Under the pieces are notes generated by a model. The model had not been told where the DNA came from. It ran no database searches and saw only the letters and a list, made by a program, of their open reading frames with translations. Positions 1 through 8,950 of a stretch of 64,000 nt of DNA are shown one piece after another; the first letter of the stretch is position 1, and each line of letters starts with the position of its first letter. Origin of the DNA: Microbacterium natoriense (lineage in GTDB: Bacteria; Actinomycetota; Actinomycetes; Actinomycetales; Microbacteriaceae); the NCBI RefSeq assembly GCF_030816295.1, contig NZ_JAUSXV010000001.1:930001-994000 (forward strand), read 5' to 3'. Made by a program: the position numbers and the translations under genes.

Positions 1-1
1 C

Positions 2-277
2 CTCATGGTGTCGTGCCTGGCGCGGAGCGCCCCGCTCACGACGCTCGAGACCATGCCGGCCGGCGGCCTGAACCTGTGGGTGCGCCTCCCCGAGGGGGTC
101 GACGTCGTGCAGGTGGTCCGGGACTGCGAACTGAGAGGGCTGATCGTCGCGCCGGGTTCGGAGTGGTTCCCTGCGGAGCCGTCTGGCCCGTACCTGCGAC
201 TCAACTACGCGAGCGCCGATCCGTCGCGCTTCGCCGAGGCCGCAGGCATCCTGGGCAGCGTGCTGGAAGCATCCTGA
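2..277 (+). CDS. MocR-like PLP aminotransferase, C-terminal fragment
   Basis: Only the last ~92 codons are inside the window; the gene enters from the left edge. The visible residues contain GGLNLWVRLPEG, then APGSEWFP and GPYLRLNYA. This is the usual C-terminal order of fold-type I aminotransferase domains in GntR/MocR regulators: a GGxxxW strand, a small-molecule-facing PG..WF segment and a final R-L-x-Y/F strand. MocR proteins join an N-terminal winged-helix domain to this PLP domain and often control vitamin B6 or amino-sugar genes. A free-standing class I/II aminotransferase is possible because the N-terminus is not visible. It is convergent with the permease gene to its right; the 98-base gap shows no strong hairpin. 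Confidence 0.7.
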   Translation, partial: LMVSCLARSAPLTTLETMPAGGLNLWVRLPEGVDVVQVVRDCELRGLIVAPGSEWFPAEPSGPYLRLNYASADPSRFAEAAGILGSVLEAS

Positions 278-375
278 CCGCCGCTCCGCAACCCGGCCCC
301 CGGCCTTCGTGCGGCACCTGGTGTCGCTTTCGGCCGCGTATTCCGGCGCGGGGAGGTCACGCCCGCCGGCGCGGT

Positions 376-2490
376 TCAGTCCTCGGTCGGCGGGCCCTCG
401 GGACGGTGCGCGCGGCGTCCGTTCACGACGACGGGGCGCCCGGCGCGCTCCTGACCGGGCAGCGGGCGCGAGCGGCGGCCGTAGATGAGCTCCGACGAAT
501 CGAGCAGCCACGGCACGAGCGTGATCGACACTCCGTGCACGAGCATGAGCTGGTTCGCCATCCGGCGGGCGCGACGGTTGTGCAGGAAGGTCTCCCACCA
601 GTGTCCGACGATGTACTGCGGCAGGTAGACGGTGACGACCGACGAACCGTGCTTCTCGCGGTACTGCTTGATGAACTGCGCCACCGGCTGCGCGAAGGAC
701 CGGTATGGCGATTCGATGATCACCAAGGGGATCGGCATCAGATGATCGGCCCATTCCTTCTGCAGGTCCTCGGCTTCCTCGGCTGAGACGCCGACATGCA
801 CTGCCAAGGTCTTTCCGTGCTTCGCCGCGACGGCGTATTCGACAGCCTTCACGACCGGCTTCTGCAGCCGGTTCACGAGCACCAGGGCGATGTCGCCCTT
901 CGCGCCGAAGTGCGTGGTGTCGTCGATTGCGATCTCGTGCTCGACATCGCGGTAGTACCGCTTCACACCCATCATCAGGAACGCAAGGACCGGGATCGCG
1001 AAGAACACGAGATAGGCCCCGTGCGTGAACTTCGTGATCGTCACGATCAGCAGCACCAGCACAGTGAAGACCGCGCCGATGGCGTTGATGATCAGACCCA
1101 CCTTGGCCGAACGGCGGTCGGATGCCGAGGCGCCGTCGATCCCGGCATCCGCGCTGTTCTCGGCGGGCCCGCGAAGAACTCGCCTCCAGTGCCTGACCAT
1201 GCCGATCTGGCCGAGCGAGAACGACACGAAGACGCCGATGATGTAGAGCTGGATGAGTGTTGTCAGTTTGGCCTGGAACACGACCAGCACGATGATCGCG
1301 GCGATGCCCAGCGCGATCATCCCGTTGGAGAACACGAGACGATCTCCGCGCGTGTTGAGCGACTTCGGCGCGTAGCCGTCGCGGGCGAGCACCGAGCCGA
1401 GCAGCGGAAAGCCGTTGAAGGCCGTGTTCGCAGCGAGCAACAGCACGCAGGCGGTTGCTGCCTGCACGATGAAGAACAGGATGCTGCCGCCGCCGAAGGT
1501 CGCGGCGGCCACCTGGGCCATGAGGCTCGGTTGCGGGTTCGTGCAGTCGAAGCCGACGAGATCGCAGGGGTTCTCGGCGTAGTGCACCCCGGTGATGAGG
1601 GCGAGCGCAGTGAGGCCGGCGAACAGGCAGATCGCTATCGAGCCCATCAGCACGAGGGTCGATTGGGCGTTACGGATCTTCGGGGTGCGGAACGCGGGCA
1701 CGCCGTTCGAGACGGCTTCGACGCCGGTGAGGGCGGAGCATCCGCTGGAGAAGGCACGCAGCACGAGAAGGATGACGGCGGCCTGTCCGAGATCTTCAGC
1801 GTGCACGGCGAACTCGGCGCTCGAGGCGACCGGCGCGTCGCCGAGGAACGTCCGGATGAGGCCGGTCACGATCATGAACCCGACCGAACCGATGAAGACG
1901 TAGGTCGGGATGGCGAAGACGAGGGAGGCCTCGCGCACGCCGCGGAGGTTCACGATGATGATGAGGATCACGAAGCCCACCGCGAGCTCGACCCGGAACG
2001 GATCGAGTCCTGGTACTGCGGAGATGATGTTGTCCACGCCGGAGGCGACTGACACTGCGACCGTGAGGACGTAGTCGACGAGGAGCGCAGCGGCCACGAT
2101 GACGCCAGGTATCTCGCCGAGATTCTTGAAGGCGACCTCATAGTCGCCGCCACCGGACGGATACGCCTTGATGAGCTGTCGATAGCTGAGCACCACCACG
2201 ATGAGCAGCACGACCACCGCGACCGCGACCATGGGGGTGAAGGACAGGAAGGTGAGCCCGCCGATCAGGAGGATCATCACCAGCTCCTGCGGTGCGTACG
2301 CCACCGAGCTCAGCGCGTCCGAGGCGAAGATGGGCAGCGCCATCTTCTTCGGGAGCAATTGATCCTCGACCTGCTCGCTGGTCAGCGGGTCGCCGATGAG
2401 GATGCGCTTGGCGATCTGCGGTGCGTCGGGACTGTCCCCGTATTGGTCTGACACGAGCCGCGAGCCTACGCCCGCGGGAGCGCTCCTCAC
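376..2490 (-). CDS. KimA-like APC superfamily permease (probable K+ uptake)
   Basis: The product is 704 residues with about 12 hydrophobic segments between residues ~50 and ~500 and a long soluble C-terminus. The start of the membrane domain (FASDALSSVAYAPQEL, residues ~55-70) and SYRQLIKAYPSGGGDYEV match KimA/YdaO-type permeases, which import potassium by proton symport in Bacillus subtilis and bind c-di-AMP on their cytoplasmic domain. The C-terminal part has a UspA-like alternation, including LAVHVGVSAEEAEDL, consistent with that domain. The GTG at 2490 is chosen because GAGG lies five bases upstream of it. The Bacillus homologue is riboswitch-controlled, but the 82-base divergent gap here is too short for a ydaO riboswitch. 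Substrate is inferred from family only; amino-acid transport is the alternative. Confidence 0.75.
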   Translation of the reverse strand: MRSAPAGVGSRLVSDQYGDSPDAPQIAKRILIGDPLTSEQVEDQLLPKKMALPIFASDALSSVAYAPQELVMILLIGGLTFLSFTPMVAVAVVVLLIVVVLSYRQLIKAYPSGGGDYEVAFKNLGEIPGVIVAAALLVDYVLTVAVSVASGVDNIISAVPGLDPFRVELAVGFVILIIIVNLRGVREASLVFAIPTYVFIGSVGFMIVTGLIRTFLGDAPVASSAEFAVHAEDLGQAAVILLVLRAFSSGCSALTGVEAVSNGVPAFRTPKIRNAQSTLVLMGSIAICLFAGLTALALITGVHYAENPCDLVGFDCTNPQPSLMAQVAAATFGGGSILFFIVQAATACVLLLAANTAFNGFPLLGSVLARDGYAPKSLNTRGDRLVFSNGMIALGIAAIIVLVVFQAKLTTLIQLYIIGVFVSFSLGQIGMVRHWRRVLRGPAENSADAGIDGASASDRRSAKVGLIINAIGAVFTVLVLLIVTITKFTHGAYLVFFAIPVLAFLMMGVKRYYRDVEHEIAIDDTTHFGAKGDIALVLVNRLQKPVVKAVEYAVAAKHGKTLAVHVGVSAEEAEDLQKEWADHLMPIPLVIIESPYRSFAQPVAQFIKQYREKHGSSVVTVYLPQYIVGHWWETFLHNRRARRMANQLMLVHGVSITLVPWLLDSSELIYGRRSRPLPGQERAGRPVVVNGRRAHRPEGPPTED

Positions 2491-2499
2491 AACATCCTC

Positions 2500-2545
2500 A
2501 CGGAATCCCTACACTCGCCTCGCACCGCCCTAACGGAATCCTTAC
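2500..2545. repeat. Direct repeat in the permease/VanZ divergent gap
   Basis: ACGGAATCCCTAC (2500-2512) and ACGGAATCCTTAC (2533-2545) are 12/13 identical, with starts 33 bases apart, about three helical turns. They lie between the permease start and the divergent VanZ-type gene, so they could be paired binding sites for an unknown regulator. No matching transcription factor is nearby. Confidence 0.35.
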
Positions 2546-2572
2546 GGCCGCGAAGGAATAAACTGGGATCCC

Positions 2573-3647
2573 GTGGGGGAACAGGTCATTCTGGCGTTCA
2601 TCGCGATCGCGATCGGCATCGGTGCCGGCATCCTGCTGTTCGTCCCGTTCGTCGCCGTCAGCTATCGCCGTCGTGGCGGGCTGAGCCTCGGCCGAGCTCT
2701 GCTGTGGTTCGCCGCCCTCGTGTACTTCTGGGCGATCTGGACGTACACGCTCCTGCCGCTGCCCGATCCCGACAGCATCCGCTGCGTGGGCGTGATCACC
2801 GATCCGACCGAGATCGTCCGCGATCTGCAGAAGGCGTTCTCCGAGTCGGGGAACCCGCTCCGCCACCCCGCGCTCCTGCAGCTCGTCTTCAACGTCCTGC
2901 TGTTCGTGCCGCTCGGCGTGTTCCTGCGGGTGCTCGGCGCCCGCGGAATCGTCACGGCGCTCGTGGTGGGCTTCGGCCTCTCGCTCCTGATCGAGACCAC
3001 TCAGCTCACCGGCGTGTGGGGTCTGTATCCCTGCGCCTATCGCTTCTTCGACGTCGGCGACCTCATGACCAACACGACCGGCGCCGTGCTGGGGTCGATC
3101 TTCGGCCTCGTCGTTCCGCGCGCGAAGCGCGGTATGGCCGCGCGGACGGATGCCGACGAGCCGCGACCCGTCACCAGGGGACGGCGTGCTGTCGCGATGG
3201 TTTGCGACGCTCTGGCCTACGGTTTCGTGATGTACGGCGCGGGCATCGTCACGCAGCTGTGGTTCGAGTACGTCGTGCGCGAGCGTGAGATCGTCCTCGA
3301 CGGGCGGCTCGCCGAGGTGGTCGGCATCGCGACGGCATCCGGCCTGTGGCTGCTGGTCGTGCTTCTCACCGGTCGCTCGGTAGGCGATATCGCGGTGCAG
3401 CTGCGCTACGCCGGGGCGCGGATGCCGGTTCCCGTCGTGCGCGTGCTGCGCTGGGCCGCCGGCATCGGGGGAATCGGCGCCCTGCCGCTGCTCGGCGAGG
3501 TGTTCGACGGGATCCTCCTCGTTGCTGATCCTGGCGTCGGTCGTGCTGCTGTTCACGACCAGGCTCGGACGAGGCCTGCCCGGACTCGTCACGGGTCAGG
3601 AGCTGGTCGACGCCAGAGCGGATGCTGCGGCGGGGCGCCGCGTCTGA
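2573..3647 (+). pseudogene. VanZ-like membrane protein with C-terminal RDD domain, frameshifted
   Basis: From the GTG at 2573 the reading frame encodes a VanZ-like domain (four membrane helices; FNVLLFVPLGVFLR and IETTQL are typical), a loop, and then an RDD-like helical domain. After codon ~316 (near 3521) the open frame turns into an Arg/His/Gly-rich tail unlike any membrane protein. Shifting to the next frame at 3522 restores an RDD-type ending, LLILASVVLLFTTRLG then GLPGLVTGQELVDARAD, which stops at 3647. A one-base insertion (or two-base loss) near 3521 explains this. The unshifted frame runs on to 3709 and overlaps the next start by ATGA, probably by chance. VanZ proteins are linked to teicoplanin or antimicrobial-peptide tolerance; no substrate can be named. 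It could be a true pseudogene or a sequencing error. Confidence 0.75.
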
Positions 3648-3705
3648 GCATCGTCCATCGGAGATGCACAGGCGATTCAGATCGTGAATCGATAGCGTCG
3701 AAGTC

Positions 3706-4410
3706 ATGAGCACGGTGTCGGTCGATGAGAACGCGATCAGCGAGGCGAAGGAGCTCCGCGATCGGTTCCAGCGATTCCTGCACGAGTACGAGTTCGGCAT
3801 GCGCGAGGTCGAGACGAAGATCTCGATCCTGAAGGACGAATTCACTCACCACCACGCGTACAACCCGATCGAGCACGTGAAGAGTCGGGTGAAGTCGCCG
3901 GACAGCATCGTCGAGAAGATCGCTCGCAAGGGCATCGAAGATCCCGACTTCGATCGCATCCGCGAGGAGATCACCGACATCGCGGGCGTCCGCGTGACCT
4001 GCAGCTTCACCGCCGACGTGTACCGGCTGTTCGATCTGCTCACCGCGCAGGATGACATCACCGTGCGGGTCGTGAAGGACTACATCAAGAACCCGAAGCC
4101 CAACGGCTACAAGAGCCTGCACGCGATCCTCGAGGTGCCGGTGTTCCTGTCGACCGGAGCGCTCTCGGTGCCGGTCGAGGTGCAGTTCCGCACGATCGCG
4201 ATGGACTTCTGGGCGAGTCTCGAGCACAAGATCTACTACAAGTTCGCCAATCAGGTGCCGGCGCACCTCGTCGACAGTCTGACGGATGCGGCCGAGGCCG
4301 CCGCCGAGCTCGACCTGCGCATGGAGCGATTGCACCGCGAGGCGCACGGGGTTCCGCAGCGCGAGCTCGCGCCCCCGCCCCCGCCCCCTCCGCACATCAT
4401 CGGGGTGTAG
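3706..4410 (+). CDS. Small alarmone synthetase (RelQ-type GTP pyrophosphokinase)
   Basis: This 234-residue single-domain protein has the RelA/SpoT synthetase fold without hydrolase, TGS or ACT domains. Visible synthetase elements are DIAGVRVTC (~91-99), the substrate-binding loop KNPKPNGYKSLH (~128-139) and EVQFRTIAMDFWASLEHK (~158-175). The family transfers pyrophosphate from ATP to GTP or GDP, making (p)ppGpp in the cytoplasm during stress. The C-terminus carries seven consecutive prolines just before the last residues, a sequence expected to stall ribosomes unless EF-P is active. It lies 58 bases after the corrected end of the VanZ/RDD gene and is convergent with the GH2 gene across only 19 bases. 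Confidence 0.93.
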   Translation: MSTVSVDENAISEAKELRDRFQRFLHEYEFGMREVETKISILKDEFTHHHAYNPIEHVKSRVKSPDSIVEKIARKGIEDPDFDRIREEITDIAGVRVTCSFTADVYRLFDLLTAQDDITVRVVKDYIKNPKPNGYKSLHAILEVPVFLSTGALSVPVEVQFRTIAMDFWASLEHKIYYKFANQVPAHLVDSLTDAAEAAAELDLRMERLHREAHGVPQRELAPPPPPPPHIIGV

Positions 4411-4429
4411 GCGGCGGTCGGCTGCACCG

Positions 4430-6292
4430 CTAACGCGATGGCTCCGCGTGGAAGACCGGCGCGGCGGCGGGGATGCCGTCGTCGTCGGCGATCATCCGCC
4501 GCAGTCGGCCGAGCGGGATCTTCGGCACGCGGTTCTCGTCGGTGAGGCCGTTGGTCTCCTGTGCGGTGTCGGTTAGCTGCGTGTAGCACCATCCGGCCAG
4601 CGGGGCGCAGTCCCCGACCGCCGAGAACAGCGTCGAGAGATGCGTCTCCAGGGCCTCGTCCGAGGAGACCGTTCGGTATCCCCAGGTGCCGTCCGCGGCG
4701 CGGTCGACGCTCACGCCCCCGAACTCGCTGAGCAGCACGGGGCGTCCCGCGGTGTCGGCCGACTCCTCCGGTGAGCCTACGAGCATGCGCCGGCCGTTCG
4801 GCGCGATGCCGTCGAGCGTCTGTCGTACGGCCTCAGGTGTGCCGTAGCGCGCGCGAAGCACGGCGGCGTCGTTCTCGTAGTCGTGCACGGTGAAGAGGTC
4901 GGACCGGGTGTGCTCCCAGCCGTCGTTCGACACGACCAGACGCGAGCTGTCGAGGGCCTTGGTCAGGTGGTAGAGCGATCGGGCGAGCTCGCGCTCCTCG
5001 CCATTCTGGGCGATCCGGTCGACGCCCCAGCTCTCGTTGAGCGGCACCCACACGACGATGCTGGGGTGCGAGGAGTCGCGTCTGACCACGGCCGCCCACT
5101 CCCGTACCAGGCGCTCGGCCGCCAGCGCGGAAAACTCGTAGACGCTTGGCATCTCGGCCCAAACGAGGAGGCCGAGGCGGTCGGTCCAGTAGAGGAAGCG
5201 CGGGTCCTCGACCTTCTGGTGCACGCGCACCGAGGTGAACCCGAGGTCCTTGATGAGCTGCGCCTCGTGGCGTAGGGCGTCGGCGTCGGGCGCGGCGAGG
5301 TGCGACTGCGGCCAGTAGCCCTGCGAAAGGACCGCGCGCACGGCGGTCGGCCGGTCGTTGACGAGCACCCGACCGCCGCCGGTCCCCACCGAGCGGATGC
5401 CGAGGTACGAGCCTATCCGGTCGGACTCGCCGTTTGGCGGAAGCAGTTCCACCACCGCGTCGAGCAGCAGCGGATGCTCGGGGGTCCACAGCCAGGCGTC
5501 CCGTGCCTGGCTGTTGCGCAAGACGGGGAGGGAGAGCGTGAGCGTCTGGTGGGGTTCGGTCAGCTCCGCAACGTGGGCTGCAAGCGTCTCCTCTCCGCGG
5601 GCGATGCGCACCGAGAGCCGGGTGCCCGCAGCCGGACGGCCGTCGAGCTCGACCGAGAGGTGCACGACGGCGGCATCCGGATCGGTGCGCCACGTGAGCG
5701 CCTGCACATATCGGGCGGGCACCGACTCTAGCCACACGGGCTGCCAGATGCCACTGGTGCGGTCGTACCAGACGACGTGGCGCCGCTCCTCCCAGTCCTG
5801 CTTTCCTCGGGGCTGTGCAAGGTCTTGGGGGTCGTCTTCCGCGCGCACGACGAGGTCGAAGCCGTCTGCGGCGCTCTGTGGAACCACCACGGTGAACGGG
5901 GTGTGACCTCCTTCGTGCGCCCCGACGTGGGCGCCGTCGATCCAGACATCTGCCCGGTAGTCCACTGCGCCGAAGTGCAGCAGCAGCGTTCGTCCGCCGT
6001 CGTGACCGGCCTCGGCCACCTCGGCGGCGGCGACCGTGCGGCGGTACCAGAGCACGCGCTGGTACCCGGTGTCGCCGATGCCCGACGCGGGCGACTCCGG
6101 TGGGAACGGCACGATGATCTCGCCCGCGATCTCCGCCGGATTCCCCGCCCACCCGTCTGTGACTCCGCGGTCATCGGGGTCGAGGGCGAACCGCCAGGGT
6201 CCGGAGAGATCGGCCCATGAGGCGCGGAGGAGCTGCGGGCGGGGGTACCGGCCGTCCTGGCTGCTGGCCGACGCGAGGCTTTCCTGTGACAT
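4430..6292 (-). CDS. Glycoside hydrolase family 2 protein
   Basis: The N-terminal sugar-binding jelly-roll domain (WADLSGPWRFALD, then GYQRVLWYRRTV) precedes an immunoglobulin-like domain and a TIM barrel. The GH2 acid/base appears in WVPLNESWGVDR and the nucleophile glutamate in LLSEFGGVS. GH2 enzymes remove beta-galactose, beta-glucuronic acid, beta-mannose or arabinose from non-reducing ends; the sequence does not decide which. There is no signal peptide, so it should act on imported oligosaccharides. Starts at TTG 6310 and ATG 6304 are possible; ATG 6292 is preferred because the operator-like palindrome at 6313-6328 leaves little room upstream. It follows the LacI gene on the same strand. 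Confidence 0.88.
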   Translation of the reverse strand: MSQESLASASSQDGRYPRPQLLRASWADLSGPWRFALDPDDRGVTDGWAGNPAEIAGEIIVPFPPESPASGIGDTGYQRVLWYRRTVAAAEVAEAGHDGGRTLLLHFGAVDYRADVWIDGAHVGAHEGGHTPFTVVVPQSAADGFDLVVRAEDDPQDLAQPRGKQDWEERRHVVWYDRTSGIWQPVWLESVPARYVQALTWRTDPDAAVVHLSVELDGRPAAGTRLSVRIARGEETLAAHVAELTEPHQTLTLSLPVLRNSQARDAWLWTPEHPLLLDAVVELLPPNGESDRIGSYLGIRSVGTGGGRVLVNDRPTAVRAVLSQGYWPQSHLAAPDADALRHEAQLIKDLGFTSVRVHQKVEDPRFLYWTDRLGLLVWAEMPSVYEFSALAAERLVREWAAVVRRDSSHPSIVVWVPLNESWGVDRIAQNGEERELARSLYHLTKALDSSRLVVSNDGWEHTRSDLFTVHDYENDAAVLRARYGTPEAVRQTLDGIAPNGRRMLVGSPEESADTAGRPVLLSEFGGVSVDRAADGTWGYRTVSSDEALETHLSTLFSAVGDCAPLAGWCYTQLTDTAQETNGLTDENRVPKIPLGRLRRMIADDDGIPAAAPVFHAEPSR

Positions 6293-6312
6293 GGCAGGAA
6301 GCATATCCAAAA

Positions 6313-6328
6313 CTTGCAGCGCTAGAAA
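6313..6328. promoter_or_regulatory. LacI-type operator before the GH2 gene
   Basis: CTTGCAGCGCTAGAAA shares 12 of 16 positions, including an identical CAGCGCTA core, with the site at 7449-7464 upstream of the transporter operon. Both flank the same LacI gene, so this is probably its second operator. AGCGCT is the usual symmetric centre of LacI-family sites. Confidence 0.6.
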
Positions 6329-6371
6329 GATGCAATCTGAGAACGGGCGTCCTGCGTCGTGCGCGAGGCCC

Positions 6372-7406
6372 TCAGCGGACCAGTCGAGCTACGGTGCCGC
6401 GGTCGGCGATCGTGTAGGGGGCGAGGAGATGGCGCCCGATGCCGTCGTAGCCGTTCATGCGGTCCTCGAGCAGATCGAGCGCGGAGGTCGCGATCGCACG
6501 CTTATCGGGCGACACGGATGACAGGGCCGGTGTCGCGTACCTCGCCAGTGATGTGTCGTCCCAGCCGAGCACCGAGACGTCCTCCGGGACGCGCAGTCCG
6601 GCGCTGCTCAGCGCCCTCATTGCGGCGAGGCCGAAGAGGTCGTCGCGGCAGAGCACGGCCTCGGGGGCGAGGCCCCTGTCGAGGGCGGCCGTCAGGGCGC
6701 GCACGCCGTCGTCGATCCCGAAGCCCTCGCTCTCGATCACCAGCGTCGGGTCGAGGGGGATGTCCGCCCCGACCATGGCCTCCTGGTAGCCGAGTAGCCG
6801 CAGGTGGGTCGACTCGGCGATCTCGGTGCGCACCGACGCGAGGAACGCGATGCGGCGGCGGCCTGTCGCGAGCAGCAGCTCGGTGGCCTCGCGGGCGGCC
6901 CGCACGTTGTCGATCATCACGTGATCGGTGGTGAGCGGGCGTGCGGCCTCGCCGAGCAGCACGAGCGGGGTGTCGGGGCGCAGGCGCGCGATCTCGAGTG
7001 TGTCGATGCGGGCGGGGTGGAAGATCACCCCGTCGACCAGACCCTCCTCGCGGTCGCGGATCACGGCGCGCTCGGCCTCGACGTCGTTCAGCGTCTGCTC
7101 CACGATGATCCGGTAGCCGCGGCGGCCGGCCTCCTCGCCGACGCAGCGCGCGATCTCGGCGAAGTACGGCTGGTCCATCTCCGGGATAGCGAGCGCGAGC
7201 ATCCCCGTGCGGCCGGTCGCGAGGCGTCGTGCAGTGAGGTTGGGGCGGTACCCGAGTTCGTCGATCGCCGCCTGCACGCGCTCGCGCATCCGCTCCGACA
7301 CATGCTCGTAGTCGTGGACGACGTTCGACACAGTCTTCATCGAGACGCCGGCGAGGGTCGCCACGTCCTGCAATCGCACCCGCCCGCCGGACCTGCCTGT
7401 CGCCAT
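6372..7406 (-). CDS. LacI-family repressor of the adjacent glycan locus
   Basis: The 344-residue protein has an N-terminal LacI helix-turn-helix (LQDVATLAGVSMKTVSNVV, ~12-30), the YRPNLTARRLATG hinge region and a periplasmic-binding-protein-like ligand domain ending in VLGWDDTSLARYATPALS. It should bind DNA as a dimer and release it when a sugar, probably an imported oligosaccharide, occupies the C-terminal domain. It stands between the GH2 gene and a divergent sugar ABC operon, and the same CAGCGCTA-type palindrome occurs beside both targets. Autoregulation is likely because the 7449-7464 site lies in the shared divergent promoter region. Confidence 0.9.
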   Translation of the reverse strand: MATGRSGGRVRLQDVATLAGVSMKTVSNVVHDYEHVSERMRERVQAAIDELGYRPNLTARRLATGRTGMLALAIPEMDQPYFAEIARCVGEEAGRRGYRIIVEQTLNDVEAERAVIRDREEGLVDGVIFHPARIDTLEIARLRPDTPLVLLGEAARPLTTDHVMIDNVRAAREATELLLATGRRRIAFLASVRTEIAESTHLRLLGYQEAMVGADIPLDPTLVIESEGFGIDDGVRALTAALDRGLAPEAVLCRDDLFGLAAMRALSSAGLRVPEDVSVLGWDDTSLARYATPALSSVSPDKRAIATSALDLLEDRMNGYDGIGRHLLAPYTIADRGTVARLVR

Positions 7407-7442
7407 TCCGCCATCTTAGGGCCGAACTGCGAGAAGAATCCT

Positions 7443-7471
7443 TTGACATTTACAGCGCTATACATTAGCGT
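7443..7471 (+). promoter_or_regulatory. Promoter with embedded LacI-type operator for the sugar ABC operon
   Basis: TTGACA (7443-7448) is followed after 17 bases by TAGCGT (7466-7471). The palindrome TTTACAGCGCTATACA (7449-7464) fills the spacer, an arrangement in which repressor and RNA polymerase exclude each other. The cellobiose operon promoter at 37937 has the same layout with a different operator. Confidence 0.6.
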
Positions 7472-7567
7472 CCGAGCAGAGCAGTTCCCGCCGGTCCTCA
7501 TAGACCGGACACCGCGCAGCGCCGCGGTCGAGGAAGACCGGCGGCTCCTCACATTCAGGAGAGGCAG

Positions 7568-8881
7568 ATGAGAACACGCACCGCAGCAGTCGCTCTGGTC
7601 GCGGCCACCGCCCTGGTTCTGGCCGGATGCTCCGGCGGGGGCTCGGGAGAGCAGTCCGACGACCGCACAGTCACCTTCATGGGATGGGGATCCCCGCAGG
7701 AGGTCGACGTCTTCAAGGACATGATCGCGCAGTACGAGAAGAAGTATCCGGGGGTGAAGGTCGACTACATCAGCGTGCCCGCGGCCGACTTCCAGACCAA
7801 GCTGCAGACCATGATCGCCGCCAAGAAGACGCCGGATGTCTTCTACATGGTGGGCGAAAACCTGCAGCCTCTCGTGAAGAACGGGGTGATCGCCGACCTC
7901 AGCGACTACGTCGCGGACAACGAGATCTTCGACGCCGACAACGTGTGGAAGAACGCGATCGACCTCTGGAAGTTCGACGGCACGACGCCCGGCCAGGGAT
8001 CGATCTACGCACTCCCCAAGGACATCGGCCCCTTCGCGCTCGCCTACAACAAGGAGCTCTTCGCGGCAGCCGGCATCCCCGACCCCGACCCCGAGGTCCC
8101 CTGGACCTGGGACGAGTTCGTGGCCAATGCCAAGAAGCTGACCTCGGGAGACGGTGCGGACAAGACCTACGGCACCGCTCCGTACTCGCTCGAGTCCGCG
8201 GTGTGGTCCAACGACGCCGACTGGCTGAACGCGGACCACACGAAGGTTGCCGTGACCGACCCGAAGTTCGTCGAGGCGCTGCAGTGGGTCGCCGACCTCT
8301 CCCTCAAGGAAGGGGTGGCGCCGAGCTCGGAGGAGGAGAGTTCGCTGGGCAGCTTCCAGCGTTTCATCGACGGCAAGGTCGGCATGATGGGCATCGGCCC
8401 GTGGAGCCAGGGGCAGTTCTGGGACGAAGTGAAGTTCGACTGGGACCTCATGCCGTGGCCGGTTCCGACGCCCACCTCGTCGGAGGCGACCTGGTACGGC
8501 GGCGTCGGCTTCGCGGTGTCGAAGTCGAGCAAGAACCCTACCGATGCCGAGAACCTCGCCGCCTTCCTCGCCTTCAACGAAGACGCGCAGCGTACGAACA
8601 TGGAGAAGGGGCAGGCTGTCCCCAATCTCGTCGACATGACGAACGACGAATACCTGAAGATGGACACCCCGCCTGCCAACAAGCAGCAGTTCATCCGCAT
8701 CATCGAGGAGGTCGGGCACCGGCCGACCCAGACCTTCACCTACAACAGCGACTGGTGGAACGTGTTCTCGACGAACGTCGCGAGCGTCTACCGGGGTGAG
8801 GTGACCGCCGCCGAGTACACGAAGTCGGTGGAGGAGGAGATGCAGACCGCACTCGACGACGCGATCGCGACGGCGAAGTAG
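7568..8881 (+). CDS. Sugar ABC transporter substrate-binding lipoprotein
   Basis: The 437-residue protein opens with a lipoprotein signal and lipobox LVLAGC (Cys21), followed by a Gly/Ser linker. The body resembles family 1 extracellular sugar-binding proteins (MalE/UgpB type): VTFMGWGSPQEVDVFKDMI near the start, IAAKKTPDVFYM, and the mid-protein GSIYALPKDIGPFALAYNKELF. It would capture an oligosaccharide outside the membrane and deliver it to the two permeases downstream. GH43, GH2 and GH93-like neighbours suggest an arabinan- or pectin-side-chain sugar, which is inference. A strong hairpin follows the stop codon. An RBS (AGGAGAGG) precedes the ATG. Confidence 0.93.
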   Translation: MRTRTAAVALVAATALVLAGCSGGGSGEQSDDRTVTFMGWGSPQEVDVFKDMIAQYEKKYPGVKVDYISVPAADFQTKLQTMIAAKKTPDVFYMVGENLQPLVKNGVIADLSDYVADNEIFDADNVWKNAIDLWKFDGTTPGQGSIYALPKDIGPFALAYNKELFAAAGIPDPDPEVPWTWDEFVANAKKLTSGDGADKTYGTAPYSLESAVWSNDADWLNADHTKVAVTDPKFVEALQWVADLSLKEGVAPSSEEESSLGSFQRFIDGKVGMMGIGPWSQGQFWDEVKFDWDLMPWPVPTPTSSEATWYGGVGFAVSKSSKNPTDAENLAAFLAFNEDAQRTNMEKGQAVPNLVDMTNDEYLKMDTPPANKQQFIRIIEEVGHRPTQTFTYNSDWWNVFSTNVASVYRGEVTAAEYTKSVEEEMQTALDDAIATAK

Positions 8882-8894
8882 CACCAGAGGCACA

Positions 8895-8929
8895 GGGTCG
8901 TCCGGGCCGCGCACCGGCCCGGACGACCC
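8895..8929 (+). terminator. Intra-operon hairpin between binding protein and permease
   Basis: GGGTCGTCCGGGCC pairs perfectly with GGCCCGGACGACCC across a 7-base loop, 14 bases after the binding-protein stop. There is no T-run. The permease genes continue in the same direction 22 bases later, so this is more likely a partial terminator or a 3'-end stabiliser than a full stop. Confidence 0.75.
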
Positions 8930-8950
8930 CTCACGAGAGAGGTCCGCCCC

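Noticed and set aside
2491..2572. Possible ydaO (c-di-AMP) riboswitch before the KimA-like gene
   Set aside because: The gap is only 82 bases, shorter than the riboswitch, and its motifs are not seen.
3648..3709. Translational coupling of the VanZ-type gene to the alarmone synthetase by ATGA overlap
   Set aside because: The overlap exists only in the shifted frame; the corrected gene ends at 3647.
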